DNA of 64,000 nt from Nannocystis punicea (GCF_026965555.1 NZ_CP114040.1:10390001-10454000); one strand, 5' to 3'. Shown: positions 24,234 through 33,400, counted from the stretch's first letter. A program made the numbers and translations. Notes: generated by a model not told the origin, from the sequence alone.

Positions 24234-25970
24234 TCACGGCGACAGCACCCCCGTCATCGCCCGCGACAGCCAGATGTCGTGTGAATCGGCGTGCGCCTCG
24301 GTCAGACCGCGGCCGCGCTCGGCGGTGACCTGAATGTAGTAATGACCGCCCGGCTCGAGGTAGCCGTCGGGGATCGTCACTTCCGTGAATTCGGTACGGA
24401 TGCTGCCGAGTGAGCGGCGCAGGACCGGACCGTCGACGCCGTCGATGTCGTCGATGGTGCGGATCGTGATCGTGTAGGCATCGGGCGCGCCGAACTTCGG
24501 CGCGGAGAAGCTGATCGTCGGGTTGACGCCGACGCCGGACAGCGACGAATCGGGCGCCACCTCGACGCCGTTGACCGCCAGGTCGCGCACCAGGCCGAGC
24601 TTCGGCACGATCGGCGCCAGCGCCAGCTCTTCGAGCCGCCCCTGCACGATCAGGTCGGACCCCAGATAATCGTAGACCCCGCCGCCGCCGGGGTCCGGGA
24701 CGAACACGTAGCGCGAGCACTGCACGATCAGCGTCTGCGTGCCGTCGTCCGAATACGGGTCGCCGACCTCGAGGTCGAGCACGCGGTCACCCGGGGTGAC
24801 GAACATCGTCGCGCAGTCCGGGCCCATGCACCCCGGGTCGACCGGCGCGTCGAGGCCGTACACGTTGATCCCGCCGAGGTTCGGCGTCATGCCGGTGATG
24901 GGATGCTCCGTGCCGGGCTCGAGCACCGCGGCGACGAAGCAGCCGACCGACTTGAGGTCCGCGTCGTAGACCTGCAGCTCGGCCATGAACTCGCTCGCGC
25001 GCAGGTCGAGGCTGACGAACTCGCTATCGATCTTTTTAAAAGTGCCGGTCACTGCAGTCGTCGCCCCGGACTCCATCGGCGACAGCGACAGCTTGGCAGT
25101 CTCGGCCAGCACGTATTGCTGCGCGAACGACCACGGGTCCTGCAGCTCCGCGCCCATCGGCTCCGGCACCAGCGGCCGCGCCGCCAGGTGGCCGAGCCAG
25201 AAGTCGTCGCCCTCGCCGGTGTCGACCAGCGGCCAGCCGACGCGTCCGCTGTCCGGTCGCCACGCGATCGACCACTCGCCGATCTCCGTCGCGTCGAGCT
25301 GCGGCGAGCCCGACATGTCCTCCGGGTCGAGGTTGGGGAACACCAGCAGCAGCGCGTCGGCGTTGTACGAGTACAGCTCGAACTGATCCTCCGGCCCGAG
25401 CGGCAGCATATCGCCGACCGACACGCTCACCGCCGTGGCGACGTCGTCGGTGAACGCGACGTCGGACCGGCCGGCGAAGATCCCCGCGTAATTGCCGAGC
25501 TGGCGCGCCTGGCTCACCGTCACTTGCTGCGGCCCCGGCACTCCCGGCAGCTCGGGCAACCCCGGCAATCGCGTGCGCAATTGATAGACCGCCTCCGGCA
25601 CCCCCGCGAACTCGAGCCGCGATTCGGCCTCGGCGTAGATCGGCGAATACGTCGCGCCCACCGCGACGATCGCCATCTCCGTGTAGTCGAGCAGAGGGTC
25701 GCGCGCCGCCGCGATCTCCGGCCCGTCGAGCGGCCGATAGGTGCGCGTCGCCGGGGCGATCACGCCGTCGAACTCCTCCTCGTCGCCGGTCGTCGGCGTC
25801 GGCGGATCGCTGGTGCTGGTCGGCATCTCACCGGTCGTCGGTGCGTCGGTGGTGCTACCGCTGCTGTCGCTGTCGCTGTCGGTGGTCGGCGTGTTGGCGA
25901 CCGGCGGCGGACAACCTGCCAGGACGACCACCAGGCCGAGCGCGAGCTTAAGTCTTAGGGGAGAGCGCAT
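24234..25970 (-). CDS. Large lipoprotein with Ser/Thr/Asp linker
   Basis: The 578-residue product starts MRSPLRLKLALGLVVVLAGC with a clear lipobox, then a low-complexity linker rich in Ser, Asp, Thr and Pro (TTDSDSDSSGSTTDAPTTG) to about residue 70. The rest is a globular extracellular part with few Cys. Near the C-terminus, NPTISFSAPKFGAPDAYTIT and GGHYYIQVTAERG resemble a fibronectin/Ig-like beta-sandwich. No enzyme motif is seen. The ATG at 25970 is chosen because it alone gives a signal peptide. The gene is divergent from the membrane glycosyltransferase at 26211. Confidence 0.75.
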   Translation of the reverse strand: MRSPLRLKLALGLVVVLAGCPPPVANTPTTDSDSDSSGSTTDAPTTGEMPTSTSDPPTPTTGDEEEFDGVIAPATRTYRPLDGPEIAAARDPLLDYTEMAIVAVGATYSPIYAEAESRLEFAGVPEAVYQLRTRLPGLPELPGVPGPQQVTVSQARQLGNYAGIFAGRSDVAFTDDVATAVSVSVGDMLPLGPEDQFELYSYNADALLLVFPNLDPEDMSGSPQLDATEIGEWSIAWRPDSGRVGWPLVDTGEGDDFWLGHLAARPLVPEPMGAELQDPWSFAQQYVLAETAKLSLSPMESGATTAVTGTFKKIDSEFVSLDLRASEFMAELQVYDADLKSVGCFVAAVLEPGTEHPITGMTPNLGGINVYGLDAPVDPGCMGPDCATMFVTPGDRVLDLEVGDPYSDDGTQTLIVQCSRYVFVPDPGGGGVYDYLGSDLIVQGRLEELALAPIVPKLGLVRDLAVNGVEVAPDSSLSGVGVNPTISFSAPKFGAPDAYTITIRTIDDIDGVDGPVLRRSLGSIRTEFTEVTIPDGYLEPGGHYYIQVTAERGRGLTEAHADSHDIWLSRAMTGVLSP

Positions 25971-26210
25971 GCGCCTTATTGCAGCAGATCGGCGCAGGCA
26001 TACAACCCTCGCGCACGCGCGCCCGCGGCGGCGCCGGATCGTCGCCTGCCTGCCCCCAGGACCCTGGCCGCGCGAAGCCGCGGCGGCGTTTGCTCGTCGC
26101 CGACCCGCTGCACCTCGACCGCCCGGAGGCCTCGCAAGGGCGCCCGCAGCGGCTCCACGGCGCGGCGAACGCACCCGAGCGTTTCCGCGCGATCGGCAGC
26201 GTGGCCGCAA

Positions 26211-28067
26211 ATGGCCGGCGCGCCTGCGACTCGGGCATCATCGCCGCCCGTGCTCGCCCGCCGCGACATCGGAGCCGCGCTGGCCATCGCCGCGATCGCC
26301 GGCTTGTCGTGCCTGATCCGCCTGCCCGGCTTCACCGAGGGCGGGTTCGCCTCGCACGACGTCGGCGGGATCCTCTACGAGGCCATGCTCCTGCGCGCCG
26401 GCGGCCTGCCCTACGTCGACGCGATCGAGCTCAAGGCCCCGGGCACGTTTTACCTGGCGACCGTCCTCGCCGGGCCCGAGGGGCGGGACATCGCCGCCTT
26501 CCAGATCGCCGCCAACCTGGTCGCGGTCGCCTCGCTGGTGGTGTTCGCCGCGCTCGCCTGGCGCCTGTGGGGCGCGCGCGCGGCCGTCGTCGCCGCCGCG
26601 CTGTACGCCCTGCACGACGCCCACCTCGACAGCATGGACGCCAACTACGTCACCTGGGCCCAGCTGCCGGCGGTGGCCGCCGGGCTGTGCGCGGCCTGGG
26701 CCGCGACCTGGCGCGAGGGGCATGCCCTTCGGAGCAGGTCTCTTCGGACATGGCTCTTGAGCGGGGTGATGTGCGGCCTGGCCGCCCTGTGCAAGCAGCC
26801 CTCGGGGGTGGTCCTGGTGCCGGTGCTGCTGTGGGCCCTGTGCCCGCCCGGGCGCCGCGACGTCCGGGCCGGCCTGGCCGTGCTCGCCGGCTTCCTGCTC
26901 GCGCACCTCCCCGTCGCCCTCCACTACCTCGCCCGCGGTCAACTCGGCGCGCTGCTCGGCGGCTACGTGTGGAACCCGTGGGGCTTCGAGTACATCGCCC
27001 GCAACACCACCGCCACCGCGCCGACCCGGGCGGCCTGGGAGCTCGTCGCGGCCGCGGTGCACTTCCTGGCCCTGCCGCTGGCGCTGGCCGCGTTCGCCCT
27101 GGCCGCCCGTCCCCGAGGACATGCTCCGAAGGACATATCACATGTCCCTGCGGCCAGCCCCTCCGCCCCGGCAGCCCCTGCTCGCGAGCATGCCTCGAAG
27201 GACATATCACATGTCCCCGAGGCCAGCCACGCCGTCGCCGCCGGCGAACCCGCCTCAAAGGCCGTTTTACCGGTCCCCGCGGCCAGCCCCGCCGCGCCGG
27301 CCGCCTCCGCTCGAGAACATGGCCCCGCGGACAGCGCCCATGACTTCGGGGCCCCACCACCCGCCTCGGCTGCCGGTCCCTCGGGACATGCCCCGAAGGC
27401 CAGCCCACACGTCCCCGGGACCATGCGCTTCCTGCTCGCGTGGATGGCCGCCGCCGTGGCCGCCGCCGCCACCGGCCTGCGCTTTTACAAGGGCTACTGG
27501 CTCGGCGTCCTCCCGCCGCTGTGCCTGCTCGCGGCGGCGCCGTGGGGCGCGACCTCCCCCGCCCTGTGGCGGCGCGGCCGGGTGCGCTTCCTCGTCGCCC
27601 CGCTGGTCCTGGCGCTGACCGTCCGCGCCGCCTGGGCCCTGCGTTTGACGCGAGACGACCGCGCCCGCCCGCACGACGAGGGCGCCCGCACGATCGGCCG
27701 GTGGATCGGCGAACGCACCGGCCCCGACGACAAGATCTGGGTGTGGGGCTGGCACCTGTGGGGCGTGCACGCCTACAGCGGCCGCCTCTCGGCCAGCCGC
27801 GTTTATAAAACGCTCGGCCTGCTGACGACCACGCCCGACGACACCTGGCGCACCCCCGCCGGCGCGCCGCAGGTGCTGACCGAAGGCCCGTGGGCGCAAC
27901 AACTCCTGAGCGACCTGGCCGCCGACCCGCCGGCCTTCGTCGCCATCGGCGGCACTGCGCCCAAGCACGAGTTCCCGGCCCTGCGCCGCTTCCTCGTCGA
28001 GCACTACGTGCGCGACCACGGCCTCCGCGTCGGCAAGGTGGAGATCTGGCGCCGCGCCGACCGCTGA
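26211..28067 (+). CDS. Membrane glycosyltransferase (PMT/ArnT-like) with a repeat insertion
   Basis: The 618-residue protein has about ten hydrophobic helices. The first loop holds the acidic element in FTEGGFASHDVGGILYEAM, and NPWGFEYIARNT precedes later helices, as in GT-C lipid-linked sugar transferases. A soluble C-terminal part (ARTIGRWIGERT, KIWVWGWHLWGVHAYSGR) follows. Residues about 299-404, between membrane segments, are a Pro/Ala/His/Lys-rich chain made of five translated palindromic repeat units (27110-27424). It is thus a normal enzyme carrying a large disordered loop. The ATG at 26211 is used; a GTG at 26250 would also give the first helix. The upstream gene is divergent. Confidence 0.8.
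   Translation: MAGAPATRASSPPVLARRDIGAALAIAAIAGLSCLIRLPGFTEGGFASHDVGGILYEAMLLRAGGLPYVDAIELKAPGTFYLATVLAGPEGRDIAAFQIAANLVAVASLVVFAALAWRLWGARAAVVAAALYALHDAHLDSMDANYVTWAQLPAVAAGLCAAWAATWREGHALRSRSLRTWLLSGVMCGLAALCKQPSGVVLVPVLLWALCPPGRRDVRAGLAVLAGFLLAHLPVALHYLARGQLGALLGGYVWNPWGFEYIARNTTATAPTRAAWELVAAAVHFLALPLALAAFALAARPRGHAPKDISHVPAASPSAPAAPAREHASKDISHVPEASHAVAAGEPASKAVLPVPAASPAAPAASAREHGPADSAHDFGAPPPASAAGPSGHAPKASPHVPGTMRFLLAWMAAAVAAAATGLRFYKGYWLGVLPPLCLLAAAPWGATSPALWRRGRVRFLVAPLVLALTVRAAWALRLTRDDRARPHDEGARTIGRWIGERTGPDDKIWVWGWHLWGVHAYSGRLSASRVYKTLGLLTTTPDDTWRTPAGAPQVLTEGPWAQQLLSDLAADPPAFVAIGGTAPKHEFPALRRFLVEHYVRDHGLRVGKVEIWRRADR
26721..26752. repeat. Palindromic repeat in the glycosyltransferase gene
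   Basis: The adjoining copies catgcccttcggagcagg and tctcttcggacatg are translated as GHALRSRSLRTWLL, in a short loop before the fifth or sixth helix. The frame is intact. Confidence 0.6.
27110..27424 (+). repeat. Five-unit in-frame palindrome array inside the glycosyltransferase gene
   Basis: Units of about 60-69 bp each contain a palindrome pair such as gaaggacatatcacatgtcc (starts near 27128 and 27197) followed by a Pro/Ala-coding spacer. Later units decay (aaggccgttttaccggtcc near 27258; then near 27325 and 27394). The reading stays open and the peptide repeats as HAPKDISHVPAAS, HASKDISHVPEAS, PASKAVLPVPAAS and so on. Unit lengths must be multiples of three overall, which indicates selection for frame. 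Confidence 0.85.
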
Positions 28068-28609
28068 CGCGAACTCGGCTTCGCCGCTTCTGCGCATTCG
28101 CTCGCCGGGCCGAGTCACGACATTCGCCGCCAATCACCCGCGAAGTCGCCCCCTGGGCGCCCTGTAATTGGGCCGACCTCGACGGCGACCTGCGATCCTC
28201 ATGACGATCACTGCGAAGCTCGAGTTCGGCCACGCACGATCGGACCGTCACGCCGAACGAAGGCACCGCCGATCACGACCAAGCGAGCGCCCCGGCGTCG
28301 ACGCTTCCTTTCACGCTCAAAGGCCTGGACCGGGCCGCAACGCGCGATCGCGTCGCAGGTCGATCCTGCCGGCGACGTAACGAACTCGCCTCGCGCTCCG
28401 CGACGAAGGCCGCCGCGCGACCGACGGTGCGGAGCGCCGCCATCCGGCATGTGAGCCGCTGCACGAAGCGAGGCCGCGCCTTGCGACCTCGCGGCTCGCG
28501 GACGTGATCGATCGGCCCCGCGTGTCCGCACGTCCGTGCCCGCGCTGCGCGTGAGCCCGGCCCCCTGGCGAGCGCCCGCGGCCTTCCGCTATGGTCACCG
28601 TCCACTCCT
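28068..28609. other. Intergenic region upstream of the ceramidase-like gene
   Basis: These 542 bp contain no recognisable gene and none of the dispersed palindromes, unusual for a gap of this size here. A TATGGT box at 28590-28595 lies 14 bases before the ATG at 28610 and may be its promoter, with no matching -35 element seen. Confidence 0.45.
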
Positions 28610-30139
28610 ATGTCGACACCTCGCCTGCTGATCGTCCCGCTCCTCTTCTCCCTCGCCTGCGGCGGCAGCGACCCGGGCGGCAGCACCGGCGGCACCGACG
28701 ATTCGACCTCGACCGGCCCCGGCACCACCACCGGTACCACCGACACCCCGGGACCGACCAGCACCGGCGTCGACCCGACCACCTCGACGTCCACCACCAC
28801 CTCGGCCACCGGCACCACCACCACCGGCGACGAGACGACGACCGCGCCCGCGACCTCGACGACGACCACCACGACCACCGGCGATCCCGACACCACCACC
28901 ACGACCACCGGCGACCCGGACACCACCACCGGCGGCGTGGTCGACGGCTTCCTCATCGGCGTGCACACGGCCGACGTCTCGCCGAGCGACGCGCACCTGA
29001 ACCAGAACGTCTACATGGGCGCCTACGGGGCCCCGTTCACGCGCGGCCCGGCCCAGGGCGTGCACGACTCCATCTTCGCCCGCAGCTTCGCCATCGAGGG
29101 CGACGGCGGCGGCGTGATCATGACGATCGTCGACCTGCCCGGCATGGGCAACCAGAACACCCGCGCCGTCCGCCAGAAGGTCGCCGAGCTCACCGGCCTC
29201 GACGAGGGGCAGATCCTGGTCGGCACCACCCACAGCCACTCTGCGCCCGACCTCATGGGCCTGTGGGGCGGCGTGCCGGGCGACTACCGCGACTTCATCA
29301 ACGAGGAGATCGCCCAGAGCATGGCCGCCGCGTGGGAGGCCCGCGTGCCGGCGACTCTGGCCGTCGCCACCGTCAAGGCGCCGAACAACAACCGCCGCGG
29401 CTGGGGCTTCACCGACGACGACATGACGATCCTCGACGCCAAGGACCTCGAGGGCGAGCGGATCGGCACGCTCGTCAACTTCGCCGCCCACCCGGTGATC
29501 CTCGGCGAGGACAACAAGGAGATCTCGTGCGACTACGTCGGCTACTCGGTCCAGAAGATCGAGGCGGCCCTCGGCGCGCCCGCCAGCCTGTTCAACGGCG
29601 CTCTCGGCGACGCCACGCCCAAGGTCCCCGACGGCCAGTACCCCGACGACTTCGCCCGCGCCCAGGCCTACGGCGAGCTGCTCGCCGACATCGCCATCGA
29701 AGCGGTCGAGACCGCCGAGCCGGTCGAGGGCTCGCTGGTGTGGTCGCACACCGAGTGGGAGCAGGGCGTCGACAACCTCCTGTTCCAGCTGGCCGCGGGG
29801 CTCGGCATCCTGCAGTTCGACTTCGAGTCGATGGGCCTGTCGCAGGTCGTCACCACCCAGAGCACCTACTTCCGCCTCGGCACCCAGGTCCAGGCCGTGG
29901 CCTTCCCCGGCGAGTCGCTGACCCGCAACGGCCTGGCGATCAAGGAGGTCATGAAGACCCCGCACAAGATGATCCTCGGCAACACCGGCGACGCCCTCGG
30001 CTACTTCATCCCCAGCGACGAGTGGCAGACCGGCAAGAACGACAACTACGAGGAGACCGTGTCCCTCGGCAAGACCGCCGGCGACACCGCCCGCGACAAG
30101 ATCAACGCCCTCGTCTCCGCCGACAACGCCAACTTCTGA
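28610..30139 (+). CDS. Neutral ceramidase-like lipoprotein
   Basis: The 509-residue protein has a lipoprotein signal (LLFSLAC, Cys17), then a linker of nearly pure Thr/Ser/Gly/Asp/Pro to about residue 105, then an N-terminal neutral/alkaline ceramidase domain. It shows GVHTADVSPSD, VYMGAYG, ARSFAIEGDGGGVIMTIVDL, the zinc-site motif LVGTTHSHSAPD and VNFAAHPVILG. The usual GDVSPN nucleophile region reads GALGDATPKV here, so the catalytic Ser may be replaced and ceramide hydrolysis is uncertain. The protein would be anchored on the cell surface and could act on host, prey or own lipids. The C-terminal Ig-like ceramidase domain is absent. Confidence 0.8.
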   Translation: MSTPRLLIVPLLFSLACGGSDPGGSTGGTDDSTSTGPGTTTGTTDTPGPTSTGVDPTTSTSTTTSATGTTTTGDETTTAPATSTTTTTTTGDPDTTTTTTGDPDTTTGGVVDGFLIGVHTADVSPSDAHLNQNVYMGAYGAPFTRGPAQGVHDSIFARSFAIEGDGGGVIMTIVDLPGMGNQNTRAVRQKVAELTGLDEGQILVGTTHSHSAPDLMGLWGGVPGDYRDFINEEIAQSMAAAWEARVPATLAVATVKAPNNNRRGWGFTDDDMTILDAKDLEGERIGTLVNFAAHPVILGEDNKEISCDYVGYSVQKIEAALGAPASLFNGALGDATPKVPDGQYPDDFARAQAYGELLADIAIEAVETAEPVEGSLVWSHTEWEQGVDNLLFQLAAGLGILQFDFESMGLSQVVTTQSTYFRLGTQVQAVAFPGESLTRNGLAIKEVMKTPHKMILGNTGDALGYFIPSDEWQTGKNDNYEETVSLGKTAGDTARDKINALVSADNANF

Positions 30140-30147
30140 GCGCAGGT

Positions 30148-30301
30148 GCTCACGGACATGACTCGAAGAGCATGTCCGAAGGGCCATCGCGGGTGATCGG
30201 GCGGAGACCCGGACCGGCGTCCGAACCTGTCCTCCGGGACATTCGCGTCGCCGCCCGGGTCATCGGCCTCGCCCGCTCGGGCCTGTCCGCGAGGACAGGC
30301 C
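30148..30301. repeat. Three palindromic repeats between convergent genes
   Basis: The copies are cacggacatgactcgaagag with catgtccgaagggccat (30150-30186), cctgtcctccgggacat (30226-30242) and ggcctgtccgcgaggacagg with final cc (30280-30301). The last is a perfect 9-bp stem with loop gcga and ends one base before the stop codon of the minus-strand lipoprotein gene, a good place for a terminator. Confidence 0.8.
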
Positions 30302-30302
30302 C

Positions 30303-30884
30303 TCAGCCGGCCCCCGGCGGCCGGGCCGGGCGGCCTTGGCCGGGGTTCTGGGAGACGACGCGGAAGGTCGCGCGCACGCGGTCGATGTGGCCGTCGCCGT
30401 CGGCCACGGTGATCGGCAGGACCCAGTCGCCCGGCGCGGCGAAGTCGACGGAGACCGTCCACTGGGTCCCGTCCGAGCGCGTGGGCCAGACGTCGGGGAA
30501 GAACGCGTGGCCGATCGCCGAGGCCGGCGGGACCGCGGCGTCGAACGTCAGCATCAGCGGGTACGTCGGCATCTCCGCCTCGGCCGTCTCGTCGACGGCG
30601 GCGTCCTCGTCGTCGACCACGAACCCCGGCCCGGTCCGGACCTCGAGCGACATCCGCGTGCGCCCCGGCGTCGACGGCCAGGCGAAGTTGCTGTTGGAGA
30701 ACGGCGAGAACTCGAGCACGTACAGGCCGTCGTCGGTCTCGATCGGCCGGCCCGCGACGACGTAGTTCACCATCCCGCCCGGCTCCCCCGACTGGCCCGG
30801 CCGCGACTCCGGCGGGGCGCACCCGCCCGCGACCAGCAGCGCCACGACTGTCCATCCCATGAGTCCGCCGACGACGTTCGACAT
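30303..30884 (-). CDS. Lipoprotein with a small beta-sandwich domain
   Basis: The 193-residue protein begins MSNVVGGLMGWTVVALLVAG with the lipobox Cys at residue 22. The mature part includes GLYVLEFSPFSNSNFAWPS, PLMLTFDAAVPPASAIGHAF and WTVSVDFAAPGDWVLPITVA, suggestive of a small FixH/YtkA-like or cupredoxin-like sandwich; this is a weak guess. A strong ribosome site (AGGAGG, six bases before the ATG at 30884) fixes the start. The C-terminal tail is Pro/Gly/Arg-rich. It is isolated between palindrome clusters on both sides. Confidence 0.75.
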   Translation of the reverse strand: MSNVVGGLMGWTVVALLVAGGCAPPESRPGQSGEPGGMVNYVVAGRPIETDDGLYVLEFSPFSNSNFAWPSTPGRTRMSLEVRTGPGFVVDDEDAAVDETAEAEMPTYPLMLTFDAAVPPASAIGHAFFPDVWPTRSDGTQWTVSVDFAAPGDWVLPITVADGDGHIDRVRATFRVVSQNPGQGRPARPPGAG

Positions 30885-31008
30885 ACGACCTCCTGGCCGA
30901 AAGCGTAGACCCGCGCCCGCTGCCGACCACCGCAGCGCTTGCGCGGGCCGGCCCCGCCGCCGGTACGATTTGCTCGGGCGCGCCGCGCAGCGGGCGAGCG
31001 GACGTCGA

Positions 31009-31247
31009 CGTGTCCTCAGAGACAGATAACCACCGGAGCGCCGAGCGACGCGCCTCATCCTGACCGGCCTCCGCGCGACCGAGCTTCGAACACCTGTCCA
31101 TCAGGACATGTCTCCGCCCGCCGGCGACCGCCGGCCCCGCAGCGGCTTCAGCCGAACCCATGTCCCAAAGGACACGTATTCGCGGGCGACCCGAGCGAGC
31201 GGACGAGCGGCATTATTATTATGATTAAAACATGTCCTTCAGGACAT
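31009..31247. repeat. Four palindromic repeats downstream of the FHA-AAA+ regulator
   Basis: The copies are cgtgtcctcagagacag (31009), cctgtccatcaggacatg (31093-31110), catgtcccaaaggacacg (31159-31176) and catgtccttcaggacat (31231-31247). The last follows an AT-rich tract (attattattatgattaaaa). From 30885 to 31275 no gene is seen. The fourth copy could terminate the minus-strand regulator gene. Confidence 0.8.
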
Positions 31248-31275
31248 ATCGCCAGCGCTCGCGGCCGCCCGCGCC

Positions 31276-32727
31276 TCACGTGATGTCGTGCTTCTTCAGC
31301 AGCCGCTTGAGCTGGTCGCGGCTGCGCAGCCCGAGCTCGCGCCAGGCCCGGTCGCGCACGCCGCCGACGCGGGCCAGGGCGGCGACGATCTGCTCGCGCG
31401 ACAGCTCGCGCGGGTCGGTCGAGTCGGCGGTCGGGGCCGGCGTCGACGCGGCGGGGCGGGCGACGAAGTCGTCGGGCAGGTCGAGCAGCGAGCTCGAGCT
31501 GGTGGCGATGGCCCGCCACAGCAGCTCGGTGAGCTCGCGGGTCTGGGCGGTGAAGCGGTGGCGGGCCAGCGCGGCGACCAGGCGCGGGCTGAGCTGCGGC
31601 TCGCCGGCGACGAAGAAGCGCTCGGCGATCGTCGGGTCGCGCGCCGCGAACCCGCGCAGCAGGTGCCGCGCCACCAGCAGCACGTCCTCCGGCCGCTCGT
31701 CGAAGCCCGGCACGCGCACGCGGTGGGTGAAGCGGGCCAAGAAGTCGTGCTTGAGCTCGCCGGGCTCGCGGTTGGTGGCCGCCAGGACCCGCACGTCGGT
31801 CGCCCGCATCGACGAGTCGCCCAGGCGCTGGTACTCGCCGCTGTCCATCACCCGCAGCAGGCTCGCCTGCAGCGTCTCCGACAGCTCGCCGATCTCGTCG
31901 AGGAACAGCGACGAGCGGTCGGCGTCGCCGAACAGGCCGCTGCGATCGGGCGTCCCGGGGACGGGGTAATCCTTGAGGTTGCCGAACAGCTCGGCGTCGA
32001 TCAGCCGCTCGGGGATCGTCGCCGCGTTGCGAGCGATCAGCGGCCGCGCCCCGCGGCTCGAGGCGGCGTGGATCGCCCGCACCACCAGCTCCTTGCCCGC
32101 CCCGCTCGGCCCCTCGACCAGCACGTGGCCGTCGCGCTGGGCCAGGAACAGGATCTGCTGCCGCAGCAGCCACGCCGCCGGCGACTCGCCGACCAGCCCG
32201 AACCGGTCCGCGGTGCCGAACGGGAACGGGTCGGGCCAGGGCCCCGGCCGCGGCCAGTCGAGCGGCCGCCGCGTCGCCTGCAGCATGAACCGCCCCACCG
32301 CCTCGATCGTGTCGCCGGGCAGGACCGTGGCGCCGCGCGTCGGCTGGTCGTTGATCCGCAGCTCGCCCTTGCCGATGCCCTCGATCGCCAGCTCGTCGCC
32401 CTGCTCGACGGTGATGCGGATCTGCCAGCGCGACACCCGGGCCGACTGGAACGGCCCGCGATCCTCGCTGGCGAACGGCCGCAGCCGCCTCAGCGTCAGC
32501 GGCAACGACCCGTCCTCGTAGCTCTCGACCGCCCGCCCCAGCGTGAAGCTCATCCCGCGCGCCGTGGGCGGCAACACCACCACCTCGCCGACCCGGTCCG
32601 GTTCGTCGTGCGACCACAACACCACCAGAGCCGGCGCGAACCGCTGCGGCGCCGTGAAGTCACGGTCGTAGGTGGTCTCCGCCGTCTCCGACAGCGTCGA
32701 CTCGTCCGGTTGTCGCCGACCCTGCAT
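31276..32727 (-). CDS. FHA-AAA+ transcriptional regulator of the bacterial enhancer-binding type, GAFTGA-less
   Basis: The N-terminal 150 residues form an FHA-like phosphothreonine-binding domain (FTLGRAVES, SRWQIRIT, LRINDQPTRGATVLPGDTI). The AAA+ domain has Walker A VEGPSGAGKELVVRAI (206-213) and Walker B SLFLDEIGELS. A C-terminal Fis-like helix-turn-helix follows (AWRELGLRSRDQLKRLLKK). In sigma-54 activators ELFG is followed by KGAFTGA; here it reads ELFGNLKDYPVPGTPDRSGL, so the sigma-54 contact loop is missing. The protein may therefore act as an ATP-dependent regulator not relying on sigma-54. Several myxobacterial homologues are similar. The FHA domain suggests control by a Ser/Thr kinase. 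Confidence 0.88.
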   Translation of the reverse strand: MQGRRQPDESTLSETAETTYDRDFTAPQRFAPALVVLWSHDEPDRVGEVVVLPPTARGMSFTLGRAVESYEDGSLPLTLRRLRPFASEDRGPFQSARVSRWQIRITVEQGDELAIEGIGKGELRINDQPTRGATVLPGDTIEAVGRFMLQATRRPLDWPRPGPWPDPFPFGTADRFGLVGESPAAWLLRQQILFLAQRDGHVLVEGPSGAGKELVVRAIHAASSRGARPLIARNAATIPERLIDAELFGNLKDYPVPGTPDRSGLFGDADRSSLFLDEIGELSETLQASLLRVMDSGEYQRLGDSSMRATDVRVLAATNREPGELKHDFLARFTHRVRVPGFDERPEDVLLVARHLLRGFAARDPTIAERFFVAGEPQLSPRLVAALARHRFTAQTRELTELLWRAIATSSSSLLDLPDDFVARPAASTPAPTADSTDPRELSREQIVAALARVGGVRDRAWRELGLRSRDQLKRLLKKHDIT

Positions 32728-32989
32728 GCTCGTCGGCCGAAGTTATGCAGTTCGCCCGCCCGACACCAGAGGGAAGCGTCCTTCGGGCTCCTGCGCGATT
32801 TCGCGCAAACAGGGCCTGAGGCCCGAAAACGCCGGCGCAGGCCGATCTTGAGCGCGAGCCCGATTTTCTCCGCGCAGCGTCCCGTCGCCGCACGCCGCCA
32901 GCCCCGCCGCGGCCGCGGTGCTCTTCCACGAGGCCGGACGATCGTCCTCCTCGCACCAGGAGTCCTCGTCGGCGCCGGCCGCCGCTTCG

Positions 32990-33400
32990 CCGCAGGTCCT
33001 GTCGAGGATCCGCGCCCGCTCGCCAGGGTCCGCCGAGTCGCGATCGCTTCGCCACGGACCCGCGAAGAATTCGCGCCACCCGTGCCTCACAGATCCGCCG
33101 CGAGCGATCGGTTCGCCATCGACGCGTCACGCCGCCGGCCCTGTCGACGATTCGCGCCAGGAGGATTCGCGCCCCTGCCGTCGCGCCTCGCGGGCCGCCG
33201 CTTCACGCCGCAGGTCCTGTCATTCGCGCCCGCTCGCTCGCGTCCGCCGCGAGCCACGCGTTCGCGATCGACCCCACCCCGAGGATTCGCGCCCCCGTGT
33301 CGTCGCGCCGCGGCCGCTGCCTCCCACCGCAGGTCCTGTCATTCGCGCCCGCTCACCCGCGTCCGCCGCGAGCCATTCGTTCGCCATGGACCCGCCCCGC
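32990..33400. repeat. Degenerate repeats upstream of the MerR gene
   Basis: A unit starting gcaggtcctgtc and continuing attcgcgcccgctcgc, cgtccgccgcgagcc and gttcgcgatcgac recurs at about 32993, 33136, 33211 and 33330. The spacing from 33211 to 33330 is 119 bp; the others are shorter or longer. The sequence is unrelated to the TGTCC/GGACA family apart from the short gtcctgtc. From 32728 to 33606 there is no gene. Confidence 0.7.

Noticed and set aside
20158..24333. Very long plus-strand open frame opposite lhr
   Set aside because: It is antisense to the Lhr helicase motifs and has Arg/His/Gln-rich composition typical of shadow frames.
28068..28609. Small open frames in the gap before the ceramidase-like gene
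   Set aside because: Arg-rich composition, no ribosome site and no codon bias matching the neighbours.
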